From: JAAUQA01 sp036351435
GTDB taxonomy: Bacteria; Pseudomonadota; Gammaproteobacteria; Competibacterales; Competibacteraceae
NCBI GenBank assembly: GCA_036351435.1
Contig: JAZBPA010000074.1
Location: forward strand, 1-56,067
DNA length: 56,067 nucleotides
Direction of reading: 5' to 3'
A model generated the notes under the pieces. It did no database searches and was not told where the DNA came from. It saw only the letters and a list, made by a program, of their open reading frames with translations. The translations under genes were made by a program, and so were the position numbers. This document shows positions 17,375 to 25,586 of the stretch, piece by piece; the stretch's first letter is position 1; the number at the start of each line of letters is the position of its first letter.

Positions 17375-18649
17375 TCAATCATCTTCCGAGAGAGAATCGT
17401 CAATAAAAATGGGTTGTTCCTCGCCGAAATCCCCTAGCATTGGACTTTCTTTCGCGACGAGGTCGATGATGACATCGGCAACCAGATACGCTGGGTGGAT
17501 ACCGTTGACAAGTTCATCGAAATTGGTAATTACGACGACGACCGCATCAAGGTCCGGGCGGTAAAAAGTCAGCGTATTATAACCGGGCACTTCCCCGCCA
17601 TGCCCCCACCATCCTCGTTTATAGCCCATTCCTATGGCATAGGCATTTACCCCCGGCTGATTCTCGCCAACGGTGACCTGTTCCTGACGCAGCGCCTGGG
17701 TCTCCACATTGAGCAAATCACCGCGCCCCAACGCTTTACCCCACACACGTAGATCATCGAAGGTGGAAACGAGATCACCTACCCCCCAGCCCCAACTAGG
17801 ATTCCAGTCGGTAGCATCCTGTTGTTGCCCGTCGTCGAGTCCCTGAAAGGTATAACCACGGGCAACTGGTTCGGGTAGGGTATTGTCGGTCGGTTTAAGC
17901 GTGCCGCGTAATGCTAACGGTTCGAGGATGGTTTCACGCAGCAGTTCGCCGTAGGGTTTACCGGACACCTTTTCGACCACCAAACCAAGCATCACTGTGT
18001 TGGTGTTGTTGTAGAACCAGTCGGTACTTGGCTCGAAGCAGGCCGGAGGTGCGTGTGGGCAACCGGCGATAGTATTGGCGATGCCGATATTGACCAGTTC
18101 TTGGGGTTGCCACTGCCGTAGAGGATTGCTGAAAAAAGCATCTTGGAAATCAGGATCGAAGGTATAGCTAGCTAGACCGCTGGTCATATTAGCCAAATTT
18201 TTTAAGGTGATTCGGTCAGCGTTGGGGATCGGCTGGGCCAGGGTTAGCTTGTCGCTGTTCGGGTCGGTGTCGAAATACCTGTCGAGCGTATCATTGATAT
18301 TGAGCAGCCCTGCATCCTGTAACTGCAGAATCAACGTCACAGTGAAGGTTTTGGTTATGCTGCCAATGCGCACATGTTGATCGGCACGCATCGGCTCACC
18401 GGTTTCCCGATTCGAAACGCCATAAGCTTGCGTCCACTTCCCGACATTGGGCACCCATAACCCTACCAGCATTCCCGGCACCCCAAGCTCTTGAAACAGT
18501 TGGCCGACGGTGGTTTCCAGCTCGCGCTGAGTTCGCTCACTGAATTGCGCGCTAATAGTGTTGTCGTCATCATCGCTCCCACAGCCGTTCAGCACAACGC
18601 CGAGTAGCATTAAAATCCACAAGGTAAAAAAAGGTTGTTTGTTGTTCAT
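17375..18649 (-). CDS. Lipoprotein serine hydrolase, class C beta-lactamase/D-Ala-D-Ala carboxypeptidase family
   Basis: 424 residues. The signal peptide ends in the lipobox LNGC (Cys23), followed by SDDDD, which suggests a surface- or periplasm-facing lipoprotein. The SxxK nucleophile motif is SITK in RIGSITKTFTVT. The second motif is YNN (DWFYNNTNTVMLGL), an acceptable variant of Tyr-x-Asn. The third is HGG in GWWGHGGEVPGYNT. This set is typical of penicillin-binding proteins of the AmpC/R61 fold, including carboxypeptidases and esterases; the substrate cannot be told. It stands alone, transcribed toward katG and diverging from the Ada-AlkA gene. The C-terminus is acidic (DDSLSEDD). Confidence 0.85.
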   Translation of the reverse strand: MNNKQPFFTLWILMLLGVVLNGCGSDDDDNTISAQFSERTQRELETTVGQLFQELGVPGMLVGLWVPNVGKWTQAYGVSNRETGEPMRADQHVRIGSITKTFTVTLILQLQDAGLLNINDTLDRYFDTDPNSDKLTLAQPIPNADRITLKNLANMTSGLASYTFDPDFQDAFFSNPLRQWQPQELVNIGIANTIAGCPHAPPACFEPSTDWFYNNTNTVMLGLVVEKVSGKPYGELLRETILEPLALRGTLKPTDNTLPEPVARGYTFQGLDDGQQQDATDWNPSWGWGVGDLVSTFDDLRVWGKALGRGDLLNVETQALRQEQVTVGENQPGVNAYAIGMGYKRGWWGHGGEVPGYNTLTFYRPDLDAVVVVITNFDELVNGIHPAYLVADVIIDLVAKESPMLGDFGEEQPIFIDDSLSEDD

Positions 18650-18773
18650 GAAACTCGCCTTCTCCGGTATATGGTGGTGTGCATTGTGATGTGTTGCCAG
18701 CTTAGCAGTTTGAACGGATCAAGGTTGGTGAGATGAGGTCCGCTATTCAGAAGTTATTCGCTAATACCGTCTC

Positions 18774-18779
18774 TATACT
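18774..18779 (+). promoter_or_regulatory. Candidate -10 element directly before the Ada-AlkA gene
   Basis: TATACT ends six bases before the ATG at 18786, so transcription would begin at or next to the start codon. No convincing -35 element is seen, and there is no Shine-Dalgarno sequence. This suggests an activator-dependent, leaderless message. Confidence 0.35.
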
Positions 18780-18785
18780 CATTTC

Positions 18786-20234
18786 ATGAACAACGAGCAG
18801 CAGTATTTTTATCAAGCCCTGTGCAGCCGGGACAATCGCTTCGATGGGCGCTTTTTCGTTGGGGTGACCAGCACTGGAATCTATTGTCGCCCGGTCTGTC
18901 GAGTCAAAACCCCGAAATTGGCCAACTGCCGATTTTTCGAGTCTCAAGCCGCCGCAGAAACACAAGGATTCCGGCCTTGTTTACGCTGCCGTCCAGAGCT
19001 GGCACCCGGCTTATCCTCGATTGATTCCAGCCGCTTATTGGCTAGACAAGCCGCACAATTGATTGATGACGGTACGATGCTGGCTTGCGACATCAACGGC
19101 TTGGCCAACAGAATGGGAGTAACCACCCGCCATTTGCGCCGTATCTTTGCCAACGAGTTGGGTGTGTCGCCGCTGAATTATCTGCGCACCCGCCGGTTGC
19201 TAACCGCCAAAACCCTGCTAACGGATACCCGGCTGCCGATCATTGAGATTGCTTCGGCGAGCGGCTTCGGCAGTCTGAGCCAGTTTAACGCCACGTTTCA
19301 GCAACATTACCGGCTCACGCCCAGCCAATTGCGCAAGGAAGTAAAGACCCGATCTAATGCAAATGACATTATGATTAACCTGCATTATCGTGAACCTTAC
19401 GATTGGCAAACCATGCTGGCCTTCCTGGGCAAACGAGCCCTCGACGGGGTCGAATACGCGGACGGAAGTCGTTACCGCCGAACCCTGTCGTTTAGGCACC
19501 GAGGTGCGGACTATTCAGGCTGGATTGAGGTTACCAAACCGGACAGCCAACCCGTATTGAATCTGGCATTATCCTCGACACTAGCCAAAGTGACCCCGCA
19601 GGTGATTCACCGGATTCGTGCGTTATTCGATTTGGACGCTGATCCCGAACCGATTCTCAACGCGTTAGGCCCAACTGCGGTTAATCCCGGCTTGCGGGTA
19701 CCGGGCAGCGTTGATGGCTTCGAATTAGCCGTCCGCGCCGTGCTAGGGCAGCAGGTGTCGCTGGCTGCCGCTAGAACGCTGCTTGGACGACTCGTTATTC
19801 GGGCCAATCAGACCGTGGACTGCGAACATGCCGAGTTGACCCATCGATTTCCGTCACCACAACAACTGCTGACACTAGATGATGAGGCTATCGGTCAATG
19901 CGGCATTACCCGGCGGCGGGTACAGTCGCTGAAAATGCTCGCCGCGGCGGTGTTAGAAGGAAGACTGATTCTTGATCAATCTGCGCCGCTGCCAAGCACT
20001 CTGGAAATGCTGTTAGCAATACCCGGGATTGGTCCTTGGACGGCCAACTATATCGCCATGCGTGCACTGCGCTGGCCAGATGCGTTTCTGGTGGGTGATT
20101 ACGCAATCAAGAAGAGTGTGGGTCTGTATTCGGAAAAAGCAATAGAGGCGGTTTCGGAACAGTGGCGACCGTGGCGGGCGTACGCCTTAATGCAGTTATG
20201 GCAACAATTCGAGCGTGAGGACAAGCCATCATGA
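18786..20234 (+). CDS. Ada regulatory domain fused to AlkA-type 3-methyladenine DNA glycosylase
   Basis: 482 residues in three parts. Residues 1-75 form the Ada zinc domain with Cys34, Cys38, Cys65 and Cys68 (GIYCRPVCRV, RPCLRC); by analogy with E. coli Ada, Cys34 accepts methyl groups from phosphotriesters. Residues about 80-180 hold an AraC-type DNA-binding domain (MGVTTRHLRRIFANELGVSP, then IEIASASGFGSLSQFNATF). Residues about 195-480 are an AlkA glycosylase with the helix-hairpin-helix IPGIGPWTANYIAMRAL and the catalytic Asp in FLVGDYAIKK. It excises alkylated bases and probably activates its own operon when methylated. Its end overlaps ogt by four bases. A TATACT element sits only six bases before the ATG. 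Confidence 0.93.
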   Translation: MNNEQQYFYQALCSRDNRFDGRFFVGVTSTGIYCRPVCRVKTPKLANCRFFESQAAAETQGFRPCLRCRPELAPGLSSIDSSRLLARQAAQLIDDGTMLACDINGLANRMGVTTRHLRRIFANELGVSPLNYLRTRRLLTAKTLLTDTRLPIIEIASASGFGSLSQFNATFQQHYRLTPSQLRKEVKTRSNANDIMINLHYREPYDWQTMLAFLGKRALDGVEYADGSRYRRTLSFRHRGADYSGWIEVTKPDSQPVLNLALSSTLAKVTPQVIHRIRALFDLDADPEPILNALGPTAVNPGLRVPGSVDGFELAVRAVLGQQVSLAAARTLLGRLVIRANQTVDCEHAELTHRFPSPQQLLTLDDEAIGQCGITRRRVQSLKMLAAAVLEGRLILDQSAPLPSTLEMLLAIPGIGPWTANYIAMRALRWPDAFLVGDYAIKKSVGLYSEKAIEAVSEQWRPWRAYALMQLWQQFEREDKPS

Positions 20235-20719
20235 CATTTTACCATTCAATCGAGTGTCCTTTGGGTACGCTCATCTTAACGACCGATGGAGAGGCGCTGA
20301 CTGGAGTGTACTTCGAGGGCCAACGGCATTTCGTAGGCATTCAGCCTGATTGGCAAAAGACTGAAAACAACCCGATTCTCAACGCAGTTAGTCAGCAATT
20401 AGACGAGTATTTCTCGAAACAGCGCGCGGTATTCTACGTTCCACTGTCCGCCCAGGGTACCGAGTTTCAACAGGCAGTTTGGCGAGCACTGCAAGCAGTT
20501 AATTTTGGCGAACGGCTCAGCTATTCTGGCTTGGCAGAAAAAGTGGGTCGACCGAACGCTGTCCGTGCGGTAGCCGCTGCGGTAGGACGCAACCCAATTT
20601 CGGTGGTGATTCCCTGCCACCGGATTATTGGCAAGAATAACAGCTTGACGGGCTATGCCGGTGGTTTGGCGCGGAAAGCGGCTTTGTTGGAGTTGGAAGT
20701 TGCAGAGAGGCAAATTTAA
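20231..20719 (+). CDS. ogt: Methylated-DNA--protein-cysteine methyltransferase Ogt
   Basis: 162 residues. The acceptor motif is IPCHRIIG with Cys129; the DNA-binding helix-turn-helix residues are in LSYSGLAEKVGRPNAVRAVA, including the arginine finger. The tail LTGYAGGLARKAALLELE is standard. It removes methyl groups from O6-methylguanine and O4-methylthymine by irreversible transfer to its own cysteine. It overlaps the Ada-AlkA gene by four bases (ATGA), giving a two-gene alkylation-repair operon in which regulator, base excision and direct reversal are co-expressed. Confidence 0.95.
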   Translation: MTFYHSIECPLGTLILTTDGEALTGVYFEGQRHFVGIQPDWQKTENNPILNAVSQQLDEYFSKQRAVFYVPLSAQGTEFQQAVWRALQAVNFGERLSYSGLAEKVGRPNAVRAVAAAVGRNPISVVIPCHRIIGKNNSLTGYAGGLARKAALLELEVAERQI

Positions 20720-20902
20720 AGGATCAGAATGATGGACCAATATGAACGTTTCTAATTGGACTTATGTGGTCCATAACGGCCTGCTCTTAGGCGAAAATAG
20801 CAATAAACACACTATAGAAATGGAAAAACATATTGGCATATATTTCGCTCCACTTGAAAAGAAAATTGCTTTTACAAATAACTATAACTTTGAGGACCGA
20901 AC

Positions 20903-22423
20903 ATGCGTAAACCAAAATTTCGCACTGGATTACTTGTTATAATCAGCAGTATTTTGATTGCACCACTCAGCATGGCTGATGGACTTGCACCATTTCCTGG
21001 ATCCGCCACTAGCACTACTATCGACCAGTCACTTGAGATCATTGATACTGAAATAGTTCAGTTTGATTTGCCTGAACAGGAATACCGAGCAATAGCAGAA
21101 TTCGAACGGCAACAAGGTTTGATTATCAGTTGGCCTACCCGCACTACTTGGGAATACGATTACAATACTTACCAACCAGTTTTAGCAGAAATTGTCAAAC
21201 AAGCAATATCTGAAGTTGTCGTCTATATCGATAGCAAGAGTCCCATTGAAACCGATAGAATAATTCGAGAGCTCCTAGACTACGGTATATCTCAAGATAG
21301 TTTCAGCATCTTTGGCGGTACAGATATTGTGATTCGCGAGTTCGGTGCCGGAGGTCGACTTTGGGTTAGGGACTATGGCCCTTTTTTCGTAGAATCCACT
21401 GATGGCATTGTTGATCTCGATTTTAGATATTCGGTGGGTATTCCAGAACCGGATTCAGAGAAATTCCCTTATAGTTTTTACACTCATCCAGACAGCCCCG
21501 ATCTCGCCGGTTATGAGGAAAATGCCTTACTTTGGGATGGTGGCGATTTCCTGCATAATGGGGATGGTTTATTATTAATTCCTGAGCGGGTATTTACCGA
21601 AAATGTTGAACGTGGTCCCCATAGCATCGGAGATATCTGGTTAACAGCACTACAAAAATTTAGTCAACTGGTGATCAACATACGTAATGGCCCTGGCCTA
21701 CATATCGACTGGAGCATGAAGTTTATTAATCATAATACATTATTAGTAGGAGAGCCCGCAGAGGGTGATGTTATCACTCCGAATTTAGCTCAACAGTTTG
21801 AACAATTAGAGGAAAACATCCAGTTACTCAGCCGGGTGAACAACCGTGGAAGATCACTCAACATTGTCAGAATTCCTTTGGCATTGGATAAGTATAATGC
21901 ACCTTGCCTATACATCAATTCGATTATTTTAAATCGTAAAGTATTAGTGCCCACTTGTGGTATCGATGCAGATCAAATCGCTCTGGATATTTACCGAGAA
22001 CAAATGCCCGGTTACGAGATCGTGGCGATTGATTTCTCAGCAATCAGTTCGTGGCAAAGCGGTGGCGCAGTCCATTGCCTGACACGTGAAATTCCGTCAG
22101 CTCGCTCACCTTATGTACCACGCCCACTTTGGCCCGCGGGAGAGGTTCCTCGGAATAAGGAGTTCGTATTTCAATGGACACGCATTGATGAGTTCGATGA
22201 TTACCGAATTGTGGTGGAGCGTGTTGAAAAGGGTGGCAGTATCGTTGAAGAAGTTATCGACGTTCATGTCCCTAAAGGCCAAGAGCCTAAGTTAATCATG
22301 AATTGGGCTGATGAATCGGATACAGTGTTTACTTGGCAAGTCGGTATCATAAGCGACAAATATAAGGGCTGGTCGGATAAAGTCGCGTTCACCGTGTCGA
22401 GCATCCCCAGCAAGTTTCCGTAA
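20903..22423 (+). CDS. Secreted agmatine deiminase/peptidylarginine deiminase-like protein
   Basis: 506 residues. A signal peptide covers about residues 1-25 (ending PLSMADG). The PPAD/agmatine-deiminase fold shows in GLIISWPTRTTWEYDYN, GGRLWVRDYGPFF (substrate-binding Arg-Asp), LLWDGGDFLHNGDGLLLI and HIDWSMKFINHNTLLVG, with catalytic Cys392 in GGAVHCLTREIPSAR. About 115 residues follow the cysteine and look like a fibronectin/Ig-type domain (FVFQWTRIDEFDDYRIVVER). Export plus an extra beta domain resemble bacterial peptidylarginine deiminases more than cytoplasmic agmatine deiminases. The substrate may be protein arginine, agmatine or another guanidine. The gene and its upstream 180 bp are visibly richer in A+T than the flanking genes, suggesting recent transfer. 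GAGGACCGAAC precedes the ATG. Confidence 0.85.
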   Translation: MRKPKFRTGLLVIISSILIAPLSMADGLAPFPGSATSTTIDQSLEIIDTEIVQFDLPEQEYRAIAEFERQQGLIISWPTRTTWEYDYNTYQPVLAEIVKQAISEVVVYIDSKSPIETDRIIRELLDYGISQDSFSIFGGTDIVIREFGAGGRLWVRDYGPFFVESTDGIVDLDFRYSVGIPEPDSEKFPYSFYTHPDSPDLAGYEENALLWDGGDFLHNGDGLLLIPERVFTENVERGPHSIGDIWLTALQKFSQLVINIRNGPGLHIDWSMKFINHNTLLVGEPAEGDVITPNLAQQFEQLEENIQLLSRVNNRGRSLNIVRIPLALDKYNAPCLYINSIILNRKVLVPTCGIDADQIALDIYREQMPGYEIVAIDFSAISSWQSGGAVHCLTREIPSARSPYVPRPLWPAGEVPRNKEFVFQWTRIDEFDDYRIVVERVEKGGSIVEEVIDVHVPKGQEPKLIMNWADESDTVFTWQVGIISDKYKGWSDKVAFTVSSIPSKFP

Positions 22424-22429
22424 CAATTA

Positions 22430-22463
22430 CAGCAGGGCGATAGTCCTGTTAACCACCCTGCTG
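22430..22463. terminator. Possible bidirectional hairpin between convergent genes
   Basis: CAGCAGGG (22430-22437) pairs with CCCTGCTG (22456-22463) across an 18-base loop. It spans the gap between the deiminase and Nudix genes and enters the Nudix 3' end. No T-run is present, so it is weak evidence. Confidence 0.3.
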
Positions 22464-22862
22464 CGCATAAGCAGAAAGAATCTCTTGATGCCGGAAAGCC
22501 AACGCCAACGCGCTGGCTTCCGGCCAGCTAAACCAGCCAATCTCGGATACTTCTGATTCCTGTGGAATGACCGTACCAGTGGTAGGTCCAGTAAAAATCA
22601 GCACGACGTTGTGAATCGATTGTTCCGGGATAATTTCATCGAAGTAGGCAAAGAAATTCGGCTCGAAATCTAAGCCAACTTCCTCCTTAACTTCCCGCAC
22701 AATCGCATGACGCGCTGTTTCATCAGCGTCGATATGTCCGCCCGGTAAGCACCAGTGATCTTTAAACGGTTGAATATTACGGCGGGTCAGCAGGATTTTC
22801 TCGACGCCGTTATCCTGAGTAGTAATGACAGCGCCGACCGTGGTCGTGGCGGTTTTTCTCAT
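22449..22862 (-). CDS. Nudix hydrolase
   Basis: 137 residues from the ATG at 22862; a TTG six codons upstream is possible but less likely. The Nudix box GX5EX7REUXEEXGU is complete: GGHIDADETARHAIVREVKEEVGL, given here in two parts as GGHIDADETARHAI and VREVKEEVGL, with the metal-binding glutamates in place. The opening TTTVGAVITTQDNGVEKILL and LPGGHIDAD are like ADP-ribose or (deoxy)nucleotide-sugar pyrophosphatases, but the substrate cannot be assigned. It is convergent with the deiminase gene and lies 96 bases downstream of the phosphofructokinase gene on the same strand. Confidence 0.88.
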   Translation of the reverse strand: MRKTATTTVGAVITTQDNGVEKILLTRRNIQPFKDHWCLPGGHIDADETARHAIVREVKEEVGLDFEPNFFAYFDEIIPEQSIHNVVLIFTGPTTGTVIPQESEVSEIGWFSWPEASALALAFRHQEILSAYAQQGG

Positions 22863-22958
22863 GAGTATCTCGTGGCGCAATAGTTATCAGTGCGGTGTTG
22901 GCGGCTACCCGGCGCAGCAGGCCGGGTAATCAGTTATTGCTGTGCTGTTAATGGGCTA

Positions 22959-25199
22959 TTACTGTTCACTCACCCTGGGTCCTGCCTGGGCAAGAACTTT
23001 CGCAATGGGCAGCAAGTCCAACCACCATTGTTCCTTGGGGCGAGAACATGCCCAATCCGTCATACGAATTAAATCTTCCAGGGGGTTAATTCGGACCGAA
23101 CCGTTCTGCAGACCGATGAAACCCGCGTCGGTTTGAGAGTTTTCGGCCTTATCAATCAAGAATTCGATACAACGGGCCGCTAATCGAGTGGCCTGAATGC
23201 GATCAAAGGGTGTCGGGTTACCGCCTTGTTGCAAATGGCCAAGAATGGCTTGACGCACTTCGAAAACACCTTCCCCTTCTTGGCGAAACAGCGATGCCAT
23301 GAAATCAGTGGTATACACTGGATTGCAGCGTTCGTTGTGAATCAACAAGCCCAGTCGTCGACCCTGTTTGAATCCGGCAATCAATTCTTCCACATCGTTT
23401 TGCAAATCCTTCAGGGTCACCCCGGTTTCGTGCAGATAAGCCTGCACCGCACCCGCAGCAAGATTCGACATTAAAGCGAGATAACCGCAATATTGACCCA
23501 TAACTTCAACAACAAATACTCGGCTGGTCGCAACCGCAGATTGCTTGATTTTGTCGATCACATCGACAATGTTGTTTAACGCCGTATCAGCGCCGATGCT
23601 CAGTTCCGAACCTGGTAGATTATTGTCAATGCTGGCGGGTAGGCAAATCGTCGGGATGTTGAATGCGGTAAAATTTTCCCTTTCTTGATACATCCGATAG
23701 GCGGCAGCATACGCATCCCAACCGCCGACAATCAGTAAGCCATCGATTTGGTGTTTCTCCATCGTCCGAGCAATGGAATAGAAGTGCCGACGGTCCGGAA
23801 CCTTACGCGTCGTGCCCAGTTCAGCGCCACCCATGGAGGCCCAACCGGCGACACTCATCCAATCCATTTCCTTGATATTGCCATTGATCAGGCCCTGAAA
23901 TCCATTCTGCACCCCCAGCATGATATGGCCTTTATCAATCCCTAAGCGGATGGCCACACGACTGGCGGTATTCATTCCCGGAGCCGGGCCACCGGCATTG
24001 AGTACCGCCAAGCGAAAACGTTTCTGATCCGGTTTAGGGGGACGCGGTAAAGACCTGACTAGGGTACGGAACGTGCGTAATGCTTCTTTGAAGCTGCCGC
24101 CCCGCAATGCCATAGCCTGCTCATAATCACCATCGGCGATGGTTTTGGCGACGGCATGGGTTTTTTCCACGCATTCCATCAGCGGGGCTCGGCTGATGCG
24201 GTTGGAGCGCATACCGATGAGATGGGCTTCGGTATCGGGAGTTGCGGACAATAGTTCCTCGACCGCCGCATGGCCCATTAAGGTGCTCATATAGCGATCA
24301 AACGCGCTGGGCGAACCACCCCGTTGCACATGACCGAGCAAAGTGACCCGCACGTCTAGACCCAGCCGTTCTTCCAGAACTTTCTGTACGTAATCGCTCT
24401 TGATCGCATTACCCTGCCGATCCCGAGCACCTTCCGCGACCATCACGATACTGTCGCGACGACCTGCTTCTCGCCCGGCTTGCAGGGCCTCGCACATTTT
24501 GTCTTCCCAATGCTCCGCTTCGGGAGGAAATTCGGGAATCAACACCCAGTCGGCGGCGCCCGCTAATCCACCCATCAGTGCCAGATAACCGCAATTGCGT
24601 CCCATCACTTCCACTACGAAAGTGCGCTGATGGCTATCGGCAGTGCTGGTGATCGCATCGACCGCTTCGGTGATACGGTGTAAGGCGGTATCGGCTCCGA
24701 CGGTCATATCGGTACCAAACATGTCGTTATCGATAGAGCCAACTACTCCAACGATGGCCAGAAAGGGATGCTCGCGGGCCTTGGCCTCGGTAATCTCACC
24801 TCGGCTGAGCAGTTCCGCCACCAAATCCGGCCATTCCTGACGAAACAAATTAGCGCCCGTCAGGCTGCCGTCGCCACCGATTACAACCAGTCGATCAATA
24901 TCCCGTTCCAACAAATTATACGCTGCGCGTAATCGGCCTTCCCGCTCCCTGAAAGCCGGACAACGTGCGGTACCGATTACCGTACCGCCGCGTTGAATGA
25001 TGCCGCTGACCGAATCCCAGCTCATACTTTGAATGCGTTCGCCGCCATCTACCATGCCTTGATAACCTTCGTAAATGGCGTAAACCGGCACTCCCCTATC
25101 TAAGGCGGTACGCACTGCCGCGCGCACGGCAGCATTCATGCCTGGTGCATCTCCGCCACTGGTCAGCACACCCAGACTTTTTATTAACTTGTTGGACAC
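22959..25199 (-). CDS. Tandem-domain 6-phosphofructokinase of eukaryotic type
   Basis: 746 residues, two PFK domains in one chain; ordinary bacterial PfkA has about 320. The N-terminal half has an intact active site: GGDAPGMNAAVR (residues 15-26), GGDGS (108-112) and catalytic Asp157 in GSIDNDMFGTDMTVGADTAL. The C-terminal half repeats the fold (NAGGPAPGMNTASR, LPASIDNNLPGSELSIGADT) but GGDG is replaced by GGWDA, so it probably lost ATP catalysis and may be regulatory. The phrasing GSIDND-x-GTDMTxGxDxALHRI, and IDNN-PGS in the second half, resembles animal and fungal PFK. It phosphorylates fructose-6-phosphate in glycolysis. The start is a GTG; a run of nine G (minus strand, 25206-25214), six bases upstream, acts as Shine-Dalgarno. 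Confidence 0.88.
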   Translation of the reverse strand: MSNKLIKSLGVLTSGGDAPGMNAAVRAAVRTALDRGVPVYAIYEGYQGMVDGGERIQSMSWDSVSGIIQRGGTVIGTARCPAFREREGRLRAAYNLLERDIDRLVVIGGDGSLTGANLFRQEWPDLVAELLSRGEITEAKAREHPFLAIVGVVGSIDNDMFGTDMTVGADTALHRITEAVDAITSTADSHQRTFVVEVMGRNCGYLALMGGLAGAADWVLIPEFPPEAEHWEDKMCEALQAGREAGRRDSIVMVAEGARDRQGNAIKSDYVQKVLEERLGLDVRVTLLGHVQRGGSPSAFDRYMSTLMGHAAVEELLSATPDTEAHLIGMRSNRISRAPLMECVEKTHAVAKTIADGDYEQAMALRGGSFKEALRTFRTLVRSLPRPPKPDQKRFRLAVLNAGGPAPGMNTASRVAIRLGIDKGHIMLGVQNGFQGLINGNIKEMDWMSVAGWASMGGAELGTTRKVPDRRHFYSIARTMEKHQIDGLLIVGGWDAYAAAYRMYQERENFTAFNIPTICLPASIDNNLPGSELSIGADTALNNIVDVIDKIKQSAVATSRVFVVEVMGQYCGYLALMSNLAAGAVQAYLHETGVTLKDLQNDVEELIAGFKQGRRLGLLIHNERCNPVYTTDFMASLFRQEGEGVFEVRQAILGHLQQGGNPTPFDRIQATRLAARCIEFLIDKAENSQTDAGFIGLQNGSVRINPLEDLIRMTDWACSRPKEQWWLDLLPIAKVLAQAGPRVSEQ

Positions 25200-25480
25200 G
25201 TGGATCCCCCCCCCGGCGTATGGGTCTTGTCAAAATGCGTCTACTAAGCACCAAGCCGAAGAGTATAGCAAGCGTTCGGGGCAACTTTTCACGGCAAGTT
25301 GTCGCCTGCTGAGCAGACAGCTCTACTGGACTCTCACTTGTGTGGTCTCATAAGCTAAAAATCGACTGAAACGCATTGTGGTAACAGTAAAGCTTATCTG
25401 TGCCACGCAAAACTGTAGTTTGAACGAATCGACCGACAGTCTTTTACATTATTAATATCAATGCTATAGGAACAATCTGT

Positions 25481-25513
25481 GAAATACATCACAAAAATAT
25501 TGTGATGTATTTC
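25481..25513. promoter_or_regulatory. Perfect 14-bp inverted repeat, probable operator
   Basis: GAAATACATCACAA (25481-25494) and TTGTGATGTATTTC (25500-25513) are exact reverse complements around AAATA. The dyad ends two bases before a -35-like TTGACG, a usual place for an activator or repressor site. The half-site order differs from the CRP and NsrR consensus, so I do not name the regulator. Confidence 0.6.
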
Positions 25514-25514
25514 C

Positions 25515-25544
25515 TTGACGCCGGACACCACATATCAATAAATT
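25515..25544 (+). promoter_or_regulatory. Candidate promoter of the SpoIIAA-like gene
   Basis: TTGACG (25515-25520), 18-bp spacer, TAAATT (25539-25544), 42 bases before the ATG at 25587 and directly after the palindrome. Confidence 0.4.
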
Positions 25545-25586
25545 CGCCATACATGATCAGTTGTATGTTTCAGAGCGATTATCGAT

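Larger units (their letters stand above)
25200..25586. other. Divergent intergenic region between PFK and the SpoIIAA-like gene
   Basis: It holds the G9 ribosome-binding tract of the PFK gene, a perfect 14-bp palindrome and a candidate promoter for the SpoIIAA-like gene. Otherwise I see no gene or RNA. Its right half is clearly A+T-rich. Confidence 0.6.

Noticed and set aside
20742..20942. 66-codon frame before the deiminase gene
   Set aside because: It overlaps the deiminase start, lies in AT-rich DNA and lacks a ribosome binding site and family features.
25481..25513. CRP or NsrR binding site
   Set aside because: Half-sites are in the opposite order and the spacing does not fit either consensus.
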